This document shows positions 10,861-20,428 of a stretch of DNA of 64,000 nucleotides, in pieces. The notes under the pieces were generated by a model. That model did not search any database, was not told the DNA's origin, and saw only the letters and a program-made list of their open reading frames with translations. The DNA comes from Heterotrichella gracilis (lineage: Eukaryota; Sar; Xanthophyceae; Tribonematales; Xanthonemataceae): NCBI GenBank assembly GCA_032358255.1, contig JAULBX010002002.1, forward strand, positions 87,697 to 151,696, given 5' to 3'. Both the position numbers and the translations under genes were made by a program. Within the stretch, counting starts at the first letter, position 1, and each line of letters opens with the position of its first letter.

Positions 10861-13489
10861 ATGCTGCTCGCCCCATATCGAGCTGTTGCCACTCGTGTTT
10901 GTAACCCCACACTAGCAGCCACCGTGCGTCAGACAGCCCTCCGTTCTATGAGCATTGCCGTACAGTCTGCTGCAGCGGACGACTTGAAACGTAAGATGGT
11001 GCGGATAGGCACCCACAACGGCACGTTCCACTGCGATGAGGCACTGGCATGCTTTCTGCTCAAGCGGACCCCAACATACAAAGATGCGTCCATCGTGAGG
11101 ACCAGGGACCCAAAGCTGCTCCAGGAGCTTGAAGTCGTGGTCGACGTGGGGGGCGCATATGACCCAAGTGAGTCCTCCTGACATCTAGAGTCCGAATGGT
11201 GTTGGGCATGTGGCGGCTCAGAACGATACGAACGGACGGGTCTCTGCCTGCCTGGCGAAGTTACAATCCCCACAGTTGCGAGTACAAGCTGCCTTGTTGT
11301 TCTGGGGCTCTGTCAGACGTTGCATCTGTGGAGTTGTCGTTCCCCACTGTTGACACTGACTGACTGACACCCTGTTCTGGCCCAGGTACTTTCCGGTTTG
11401 ACCACCACCAACGGGAGTTCCAGGACAACTTTGGCAACGGTAGGACCCTCGGGACTGGCAACTGCATCACTGGCTGCTGTTAGCTAGCAACAAACTTCCA
11501 CAGGCATGCACATGCCGCTATGTCCAGCTATGCATACCCAAAGGACAATGCATTCCTGCCACTTCTGGTGCAAATGCTATGCCCCACCCATGTTTCAAGA
11601 CACTTTTGCCACGCATCCCTAAGTGCATGCCTGCCACTGCACCTTTGCATAACATGGCACTGTGGATGCACCTGCCACTGAACTTTTTGCCTGGCAACCC
11701 ACAGGGTTCAAGACGCGCCTGTCTAGCGCGGGACTGGTCTACAAGCACTTTGGCGCGGGCATCGTGGGCGATGTCATGGGCCTGCCCGCTGACCACCCCG
11801 ACGTGAAGACGGTGTACATGGCGGTGTACAAGAACTTCATGGAGGCGATCGATGCGATCGACAACGGTGCGAATGGTCACATGGGTCTCTTTAGGGCTGC
11901 GTTTACACCCCCTAGCCCCCATCCACTGCTGGTGTGGATACCTTGTCCATGGCTTTCACTTGCAGCGGTGCCTGGCGCTGATCCTTGCCCAGCATTGGCT
12001 GCTGCAGCATGGCGCAACGCCTGCACAGCGTCTCCCCAACACTCCACAGCATCATTCGCCACATCATGCACGCGTCCCTGCCAGGTGTCAACCAGTGGGA
12101 TGCCGAGGGCCCGCCCAAGTACGTGAACAGCACGCACCTGTCTGCGCGCGTGGGCGCGCTCAACCCCAAGTGGAACGAGGAGGACAGCGACGAGGTGCTG
12201 TACACGCAGTTCCTCAAGGCGGTGGAGCTCACAGGGGCGGAGTTCATGGAGAGCGTGGCCTACTTTGCCAAGGTGCGCCAGGGTAAATTGGGTGAAATTG
12301 AAATGGGTACCAGGGTAAAAATGGTGGGTCCGACATGCAAATGGTCGGTGTGGAGGATCAGTCCATGATGAGTAATGACCACCTGGGGATGGTTTGGGAA
12401 TAATTGATCGGCCTGTGATCATTGCCCATCTCTGCAAGTGTAAGTATGAACTCCTGGGCGCCATGCAAACAGTTGTGGACGAAGTTCATAGCGAGCAGTA
12501 GCTACTTCTCAAAGGTGCGCCAGGGGGCTAAGGGGACAGTGCGCCGACGATCAGCTGGGAATCAGCTGATGGTCAACATTGCTCACAGCTTGCACAAACC
12601 TACAGCCCATCACCGCAGAGCATGCACAGGCGTATGCATGAGACAGTAAATAATATGGCATATATTATCTGACGTACTATTTTGTGGCACAGGTGTGGCT
12701 GCCTGCGCGCACCTACGTCCAGGAGTCCCTTGCGCAGCGCTTTGATGCGGATCCCAGCGGTGCCATCATGCGCCTGGTGCACTACTGCCCATGGAAGGAG
12801 CACCTGTATGAGCTGGAGGAGGAGATGGGCATCAAGGGGCAGATAATATACTGCCTGTACGAGGTAGGGTGGTAGGGTTTAGAAGTTAGGGTTTAGGTCA
12901 AGTTAGTGTGCAGCGTTGCCTGTAAAAGTTAGGGCGTGTGTGGGTTGATTGGGACACCGCTGAGTGGATCGTGTGGCAATGGTCGGTGCATGTCGGGTGG
13001 ATGATTGATGGCGCGTGATCGGTGCGTGCATCCCATGTGATTGAAATGGAATAAGACTGGCATGGTGTGGGCCATGAGGTCGCGGCATGCAGGTTTTGAG
13101 TGGGCACGCGGCGCAGCTTGCATGTTGCAAGTACATTTAAAAAGAAAAAGTGTGTGTTTCTGGGGTCCCGTTCAACGCCAGCAGCCACATGCCATAGCAG
13201 TTGGCAACTTCGCCCCACCCCGATCCCGCCCTAAATTCCACTCCCGTGCCTGTTGCAGGATGGGCGCGAGAAGAAGTGGCGCGTGCAGGCGGTGTCTGCA
13301 TCCGCGGGCAGCTTTGAGAGCCGCAAGGGGTTGAAGAAGGAGTGGAGGGGAATCAGGGACCAGGACCTGTCTGACCTCGCGGGCATCCCAGGCTGCGTGT
13401 TTGTGCACGCGTCGGGGTTCATCGGGGGCAATGCAACCTATGAGGGCGCGCTGGAGATGGCGCGCCAGTCCCTGGCCGCGGCGGAGTGA
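10861..13489 (+). CDS. MYG1: MYG1 family metal-dependent exonuclease
   Basis: Exons 10861-11167, 11386-11439, 11705-11866, 12085-12272, 12693-12863 and 13259-13489 join to 370 residues. Motif GTHNGTFHCDEALACFLL at about 50-67 and FDHHQREF near 106-113 are the metal-binding signatures of MYG1 (UPF0160), a DHH-related phosphoesterase that in yeast and mammals acts as a 3'-5' RNA exonuclease in nucleolus and mitochondria. The C-terminal GVSGxxD-type segment is represented by VFVHASGFIGG and EGALEMARQSL. The first 45 residues (MLLAPYRAVATRVCN, basic and Ala/Arg-rich) look like a mitochondrial presequence; an internal Met at 30 or 46 could give a nuclear form without it. Length matches the family (human about 376). 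Intron 4 contains a decayed copy of the exon-4 end. Confidence 0.94.
12465..12530 (+). repeat. Decayed duplicate of MYG1 exon-4 3' end
   Basis: The stretch ending AAAG at 12513 followed by GTGCGCCAGGG matches the real exon-4 end (AAG at 12272, then GTGCGCCAGGG), 241 bases downstream within intron 4. Upstream bases align (GAAGTTCATAGCGAGC against GGAGTTCATGGAGAGC), but the copy holds an in-frame stop. Confidence 0.75.
12864..12900. repeat. Telomere-like repeats at MYG1 exon-5 donor
   Basis: GTAGGGTGGTAGGGTTTAG and GTTAGGGTTTAGG start exactly at the donor site, so the donor GT is the first base pair of a TTTAGGG-like tract. Confidence 0.7.
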
Positions 13490-14440
13490 CGGACACTCAT
13501 TGGGGCTGTGGGTGTGGACGTGGGGGGTTGTGCGGGAGAGATGGTGTTCGCTGGAGGTGCCATGCCATCTTGAATTTGCAGGCTGATGCATGCGGATGGG
13601 TGGATGGTATCTGCTCCAACTTCTGCTGATGCAGAAAGTAGTCAGGTGATTCTATCGAACGCTCTGCCAATAAATGGACTGACAAATGGTTTTCCGCATT
13701 CGCAAGCTGGCTGTTGCTGGGTGCATGAACATCTCTGTGATTATACAGCATGGGCAGCTGGGTCCATGTGCGAGCCCACTTCTGTTTTAACTTATCTGAG
13801 CGCATTTTTGTACTGACGTGCTTGAGGCGGGGACGGTGGTGGCCAGCTGCAAGCATTGCTAGGTGCATGGGACATAATTTTGGAAAATTCATCCAGTTTT
13901 TGGCGGATGTCACTGAGCCGGGGCTGTTGTCAAAGCAACTGTCCCAAAAATGGAACTTGCACCAACGCCACAAACCATAGGTTTATCACTGCTGTTTACT
14001 CTGTGCGTTTATCATGGTGTGTCGGTGGCAATTGATCATGGCCATGCCTCAATTGCACAGCATTGATCTGTAGCCACTGTAAACTTCTGGCACACTGTAC
14101 TGTACCTTACTGGCGCTGTGGGCAGGCTGGCTGGTTCACCTTGGCCTCTTGGCATGGCTTCAGCCTGGCTACCAAAATGGTAGTGGGACCTCCCCGTTAT
14201 CGTGTTATTGCGTCTTCCGGTGCTGCAGTTGCAGACCGGTTTTTGTGCAGCGAAAACGAGCAATATCTGATGCTTGAAAGCACCGTTTGTTGTACAAGTG
14301 GAAACGTGCTGGGAGACTGTGCTCATCACCGCGTGTTAGCCTGTCGCCGTGCCCATCCATGCAGCCTTGTCGCTGAAAGTGGCGGGGTTCCGATTTCGTG
14401 CAACCCATCCAAAAGCAGTGGCAGCACATTGGGGTACACG
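13490..14440. other. Intergenic region, MYG1 3' / LysM gene 5'
   Basis: No exon or RNA gene is apparent. An open frame runs upstream from the LysM start to 14063, but its composition is unlike the coding part and I treat it as 5' UTR or chance. Confidence 0.5.
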
Positions 14441-15055
14441 ATGGCTCAGCAGGTCTCCCTCCTGAGGGGCCAACCGGTCCTCTCAAGACCGCAGCTGTGC
14501 AAATCACGGCCAGCACGGGGCCAGCTGCAGGTCTCGTCCCACTTCACAGTGAGACCCTACACCCTGAGAACCGGCGACACCTTGGAGAGCATTGCCCACA
14601 AGCGAGGCCTGCAGGTGGAGGAGCTCACGGCCCTCAACCTGGTGACCAAGCCCGAGAACATCAAGGAGGGCGTTACGATCATGCTCCCAGCGGGCAAGCT
14701 GTCGTCCAGAGACAAGGAGATCCTGTCTGGAGTGGGCCCCGGCACCTACCGGGCCTACCCGGTGCGCAAGGGCGAGTCTGTTGAGGACATCATCTCCAAG
14801 CGGGGTATCAAGCGGGAGGAGCTTGCGGTGCTGAACCCCGGGATCAACCTTGAGAAGCTCCCAGAAAACGTGGTGCTGAAGCTGCCAGCGGGGAAGTACA
14901 CTGTGCGTGAGAGGGAGATGATGACTGGCAGTGGCCTGGTGCCTGCAGAGTTCTTCCAGTCCGGCAACAACTTCAGCCTGGTGTTTGTGGCGGGGGTGGT
15001 CATCGGCGCGGGTGTGTCTGCTCTCTGGGTGAGGAACCACAGGCAGGCCGATTGA
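14441..15055 (+). CDS. LysM-repeat membrane protein, probably plastid
   Basis: A single exon of 204 residues. The N-terminus (MAQQVSLLRGQPVLSRPQLC, basic, Ser/Arg-rich, no acidic residues for 35 positions) resembles a chloroplast transit peptide. Two LysM repeats follow: RPYTLRTGDTLESIAHKRGL at about 38-57 with IMLPAGK, and YPVRKGESVEDIISKRGI at about 106-123 with LKLPAGKYTV. Near the C-terminus FSLVFVAGVVIGAGVSALWV (about 178-197) is a single membrane span with a short basic tail. LysM modules bind N-acetylglucosamine polymers such as peptidoglycan or chitin; in plastids they may bind relics of the envelope wall or simply anchor the protein. The start Met is chosen because coding-like composition and the transit peptide begin there. 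It is intronless, unlike its neighbours. No specific function is known to me. Confidence 0.85.
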   Translation: MAQQVSLLRGQPVLSRPQLCKSRPARGQLQVSSHFTVRPYTLRTGDTLESIAHKRGLQVEELTALNLVTKPENIKEGVTIMLPAGKLSSRDKEILSGVGPGTYRAYPVRKGESVEDIISKRGIKREELAVLNPGINLEKLPENVVLKLPAGKYTVREREMMTGSGLVPAEFFQSGNNFSLVFVAGVVIGAGVSALWVRNHRQAD

Positions 15056-15929
15056 GCGCTGGGTGAACAGCTTGTGATCTTCTTGTGGGCACTCTATGGG
15101 GCCTAAAGTCACATATTTGTAGAATTTTCAAGCACTGCTGCTGTATTTCAGTTGGTGCATTTTTTGTAGGAGAGTTTGTCCAGCAAGGTGCAGAGCATCC
15201 TCTGCTAGCTCGTCTGGCGTTGCCAATCGGTGATAAGAACCATTACACCATCCCCGCTCCACATGCCTCACATGTCACATACGCTGATGGCCTTTGATGG
15301 AGGAACCTATGAGCAATAGCCTTGCAGATCCTCAGAGATTTGCATCATAGCAACAGGCAGTCAAGTGTCACATCCTTTGCCACTGCTACACCCCACAATT
15401 ACGCACATACCTTTCTGGCTGTGTAACGAACATGTCTCGCCACCTCACTGCCCTCTTGTCGGCCTGAGTCATAGAGTCTGTGCAGCAAACTCTGCTTGTA
15501 TGGTACTGCACCTTGTTTGTGTGTGTGACGAGTCCACACTGGGCACCCAATAAGGGGTCTACATTGTGGACTGTCAGGGGGTTCAAATGCATGCATATAA
15601 AAGAAGGTAAAAACGGGTAATGCACCCATCTGCATGCATGTGCGTATTACTGATGTTCTGTTATTCTGTTATCACTGGTGTGATACTACCGTAATACAGT
15701 GGTTACCCTATTCACCACTGACGCTGGGTGGCACCTGTATGCGCTATGCACGAGTTGCAAACTGGAGTTGGTCTCAGAGTCATAATCTAGTGTTGCCACC
15801 GCAATGCATGCTTGAAAGATTGCCACACATACTGTTTTGATAGCTACCAGCTTGACGGCAACCCCCCACTTGAGGTTGTCCTGAAAACAAAAATACAACT
15901 GGTACTCTGTGCTAGGGTGGTCATCAAAG
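15056..15929. other. Intergenic region upstream of SAM50
   Basis: Between two same-strand genes; holds the LysM 3' UTR and the SAM50 promoter. AT-richer than the genes and without a supported exon. A TGCATGCAT motif recurs (15589, 15634). Confidence 0.5.
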
Positions 15930-18900
15930 ATGACCGAACAGCAACAAGATGCATCGCACGATGAGTCTCAAGCACGGTATGAGGTGCTCCTGGAAGGGCT
16001 GAGGCACAAGCCGCTGCGCGTGAGCAGCATCACTGTCGAAGGTCTCAACCGCACCAAGGAGTATATCGTGCAAAGGGAGCTGCGCCGTGGGCTGGGCGAT
16101 GCGGAGACCCTGGAGGAGATCAAGGATGCCGCATTGGAGGCGTTCCAGCGGCTGCACTCACTGGGCATATTCAACGCCGTGAACGTCACCGTTGATGAGG
16201 ATGAGATGGTGGGTGCTTGGTTTTGCAGCACCATAGTGGTTATGATTTATAGAGCATGCATGCATGCTGACAGGTGTTGGTGCAATGCAGGGCAACCCTG
16301 ATGCCTGCAACATACACATCCGCTGCGCAGAGAAGGGGCCTGTGAGTCTGCACACGGGGACATACGTCCAGGGCACCGAAGGTGGGTCACAGCCCTGTGT
16401 GGCGTGGGGCTGGGTGGACAGGATGTGACGCCCTCCTTGCCTCTACCTTGTTAACGGACAGGCTGCATATATGTGTACTCTTCCACCTACTCAGGCCAGA
16501 AAGCGTTCAACTGTTGTCACTACCCACAAGGGCGCCGCTCTGCCTCTGGACACCATCCCAACACCATGCATGGAGGCAGATTAATGGGGTGGCTGCTTCG
16601 CCCCTAAACCCTAAACTCCCTGTCATATGCCCGTGGCCTATCCCAAGAAGCGAAGCCCGAGGATGGCTTGGCTCAGATTGTCCGTCCCCACCCGTTCCTT
16701 GCCACAATCCCATCTCCATCCACATGCGCCATGCAGATTAGGGGCGGCAGCTCTGCTACCTGCCGTTTGGTTGTGAACTCCCACCAAAGAGGCGCCCACA
16801 GATGGTGCTGTTGACCATGTAGAATCCTCCTCGGTGTTGATCAAGTACATTTTCCCTTGATTGGTCGTGTACACTTTCTGTGCAGGCAGCTTGGAGATGA
16901 CGGTCAACGTGTCCAACCTGCTGGGCCGAGCTGAGAAGGTGTCGGCCAACGTGGAGTATGGCAGCTCAAGCAGCAATGAGTACAGCATCGGATTGAGCAA
17001 ACCGCACCTCAAGGGCCTGGCGCTCGACCTGGACGTCAAGGGGTTCCAGACCTACAAGAGCTGCCAGCAACAGTCCTCGTATGTGGAGCGGTTGCGAGGC
17101 GGGACGGTGGGCGTCACAACGTAAGCCACAGCTCTATGCCAGGCGGATCATGGCACTTACATGCTGCTGCAGCTCTCCCAAGGGTGCATCGGTTGCACCA
17201 TACCATGGCGCTGCACACCGTACGCAGCCCTAAGGGGGCACGGGGGACTAACAGTCTGAGGATGCATTGCTACCTGCATTCTGTCCCATAGTATACCACG
17301 CCATCAAGTCCACATGCTATGCAGCTGCACGGGGAGCCAGAAGGGGGGATAAATCACTCGGGGAATGCATTAGCAAGGCGGGCCCTCCCTCACAGGCCCT
17401 GAACCCCAACCCCTAAACCCTTAACCCTATATCCTCACAGGGAGGTTGGCAGGCACTGCTTGGCCTACGAGCTGGGCTTGCGCTCCCTCACAGACCCCTA
17501 CCCCTAAACCCTAAACCCTACATTCTCACAGGGACGATGGCAGACACTCCTTGGCCTACGAGCTGGGCTGGCGGTCCCTGACTGACCCTACCCACATGGC
17601 CTCAAACTCCATCCGGCAGCAGTTTGGGCACAGCCTCAAGTCATCGCTGCGCCACATCTTCACATTCCATGTGCCGCCGCCGGTGGACCACCCAGGGGCG
17701 TATCTATGTGGCGGGAGGTACGTGCGGCTGGGCTCGTTTTCGTCATTTTTGCATCCATGTCAGCAGTACAGCCCGATTAGTAGTCAGCCATGCTCATGCA
17801 TTGTGTCCTGGCAATGAATTTATACCATTTGTGGGGGTGACTGAGGTGATGTGGAGTGGTGTGCTGTGGAATTGGGTGATAGTGCAACCACGCAAGGCAT
17901 CCACGTGATCTGCCTCACCACCACCAAACAGCACACACAGGGCCAGGGCAAACACCTTGCCATAGTGCTGGTCAGGGTTGGTGCACATGCCAGGAGCCGC
18001 CAACGAGGTCCCAACACAAGCATTGCCCTCACACCCCACCGCACCACCCCGCCGCACTCCTACATCCCACTGGCCCAACCCACCGCACTCCCACACCCCG
18101 CAGGCTCACCACCGAGCTATTAGGCCTGGCCCCCGGCTCCCACCTGCAGCGCGCAGTGCGGAGCCATGTGCACAGCCAACTGGACATTCCCCTCACACGG
18201 GGAACCCTCCTCGCCCTCGGTGTTGACCTGGGTGTCATACTCCCCTTGGGGGTTGGCCTGGCCTCGGCCCAAACCAACGTCAGCGACAGGTTCTTCCTGG
18301 GAGGCGCGGGCAGCTTGCGGGGATTCGGGCAGCGGGGGATAGGCCCCACGGATGCGCGGCGCAGGTCGATGCCGACAGCTGGCGGAGTGGGGATCGAGCC
18401 GGGGACCTCTGCCCCTGTGGCATCCACCAGCAGCGAGGTAAGGGGTGGACAGGTCGATGTGGTGCATGCGCCGCATCCACCCTGTGACCTGGTGATGCCC
18501 TGGCATCAGTGCAGGCTGCATTTTGTCCTCAGCAATCCCCCGTGATTGCATCTTGTCTGGATCGTGATTTCATTGTGTATCATGTCCTGCTATTGCACCC
18601 TGCAGCCGCGCATAGGCTCCCATCAGTACTGCAACTTCCACGCACTGACAGCCATCGTACATGTTCCATCACAACACTCGTTTTCACCTTGTGCGTCAAG
18701 CTGCAAAGTCCTGTGCACCAACTGACGCCACCCCTTCCGCCCTTGCCACAGGCCCCGCCCGATCCCCTTACCCCCCGCGTCACCGGGCCCGTCAAGCGTG
18801 ATGCCTTGGGAGGTGACCTCAGCCTTGCTGTCATGGCTGCGCTGCGATTTGACATCCCGCACTCGGCCTTCCAATCGCTGGGCATCCAGGGCCACGTGTT

Positions 18901-19363
18901 TGCCAACGGGGGCAACCTAATGGGCCTGGCGGGCAAGGCGCAACCGATCAAGGAGCGAGCACAGGTGAGTGCCTTGCCTTGCCTGCCTTGGTGCTTTGCT
19001 ACTGCGTGGCATGTGGTGAGACGGTGTGTTGCGAGGTGTTGCGGGGCTTGGTTGGCCGGCAGAATGTACCTGTGAATGGGTGTGAAGGCACTTTGTGCGT
19101 TCAAAGTGGGTGTAATTAGGCACAAAGTGCGTGCGACACACACTGGCAACATGCCCCCTTCCTTGCTTGCTTCCTGACCCCCCCTTGCCCTCACTTTGTC
19201 GCAGGAGTTTGTAAACACCTTCCGGTGGAGTGTGGGCGTGGGCCTGGTGTGGGCCACGGGGCTTGGCAATCTGGAGGTGAACGTGTGCAGGGTGCTGGCA
19301 GCACAGGAGCACGACAAGCTGCGCACAGGCCTACAAGTGGGGTTTACGCCAAAACCCTACTAG
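15930..19363 (+). CDS. SAM50: SAM50/Tob55 outer-membrane beta-barrel assembly protein
   Basis: Exons 15930-16208, 16291-16381, 16886-17120, 17532-17717, 18104-18437, 18752-18964 and 19205-19363 give 498 residues, all GT-AG and in phase. One POTRA domain occupies about 20-125 (VSSITVEGLNRTKEYIVQRE, then LHSLGIFNAVNVTVDED). The rest is a 16-strand Omp85 barrel with the hallmark LRGF in loop 6 (GGAGSLRGFGQRGIGPT, near 331-347). It should insert beta-barrel proteins into the mitochondrial outer membrane. A single POTRA and no plastid transit peptide favour SAM50 over TOC75/OEP80. The C-terminus LRTGLQVGF resembles the last beta strand, but the tail TPKPY and the stop codon are encoded by a telomere-like palindrome. 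Intron 3 carries a pseudo-copy of the exon-4 start. Confidence 0.9.
17399..17531 (+). repeat. Pseudo-exon copy of SAM50 exon 4 between telomere-like tracts
   Basis: An acceptor CTCACAG at 17440 is followed by a copy of the first ~65 bases of exon 4 (real start 17532, 91 bases on). It keeps the reading frame (HCLAYELGLRSLTDPYP) up to a TAA formed by the flanking CCCTAAA tract. Tracts of CCCTAAACCC-type units lie on both sides (17409-17430 and 17501-17520). Confidence 0.88.
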
Positions 19364-19412
19364 GGTTTTGTGGAGTGCCTGTTGGCGTCACGCACAAATC
19401 CTACTAGGGTTT
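19349..19412. repeat. Palindromic telomere-like repeat at SAM50 stop codon
   Basis: CAAAACCCTA-C-TAGGGTTTTG is a perfect inverted repeat with a one-base spacer that contains the SAM50 stop codon. About 40 bases downstream is a diverged second copy (CAAATCCTACTAGGGTTTG). Confidence 0.85.
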
Positions 19413-20428
19413 GAGGTCTGCAGCGGAGCTCCACAGACCCCGGCGCCTTTCTTTCATAGAGTATTTGGCAGGCAGTGGTTGCGCTTCCCAGGCGGGGGGA
19501 CCACTTATGCGCTTACTATAACATAAGGGGCTGAGGCTTGGCTTGTTGGCGTGTGGGGGTTTGTGCGTGTCTGGCCTACACACATATATGCAACTAGCTA
19601 GTGCTTGGACTGATGGCGGCAAGGTTAGCAGGCATGTTGCGGCAGCTGGTGGCTTTGAGGATGCAGCCCTTATTCCTTATGTGCAGAAGAGCTGTGGTGT
19701 GCTTTATGTGTTGCAGATGTGTATTGACATTTCACCTCCCTGGTAGTGTGGTGGTGGAAGGCGCAATGCAGGCCACATGACCAAGGGCTAGTTCAGCCTG
19801 AACCCCCAACAGCGTTGCACTCCTTGGTCCATGCAAACAGGTTGCTGCCAGTGTCGCTGTTATACATTTTGAGCCACATTGCGCAAAAATTGCCTTCTTC
19901 GTGTGCGTCACCAGCCCCCCTTGTGGCTGGTCGGTGCCCTGGTGCGAGCCAGTGGCCCCTGAACTCCGCCTTTGTGCGTCCCCTTTCTTCTTCTGGCGCC
20001 GGGTCATGGCAGTGGCATCCTGCTATTCTTCGCCCGCAAATACGGGCCTCCACAATTGTGAACTTGCACAATCTGTTCAACAGCTGCTTGGTTTGGCCCT
20101 GTTAAGAGTCCACCTATATGTGCCCTTGCAAGCACCGATTTCCCTCCACTGCGGCCTCCCTCCACTCCACTGGAGCCAGTGGAAGGTCCCAGCTCCTGCC
20201 AAGGGCTGAAATTTCAAGTGCCTTGCCTCGAGGAACCTCCTTTTTTATTGCGTGACTTAAAGCTTGAACCAAAGGCTTCGGACCATATAAACCGCTGTCA
20301 AGGGTGTTTGTACAGTGTATAGGCGAGGCAAATGCGGTAAGCAGCCTTGGAAGTGACGCTGCTTTGCGGGGGGTTGCCTGAATCACAGGCTCTTGCGTTG
20401 CGTTGCGGTGCTTCCACCTAGGGTCAAG
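19364..20428. other. Intergenic region, SAM50 / dehydratase
   Basis: Tandem same-strand spacer of about 1.1 kb. No exon is supported. A segment at 19952-19983 recurs at 24914-24945, the other side of the dehydratase gene. Confidence 0.5.

Noticed and set aside
14063-14440. N-terminal extension of the LysM protein by 126 residues
   Set aside because: Open but with non-coding composition; the transit-peptide-like start at 14441 is better.
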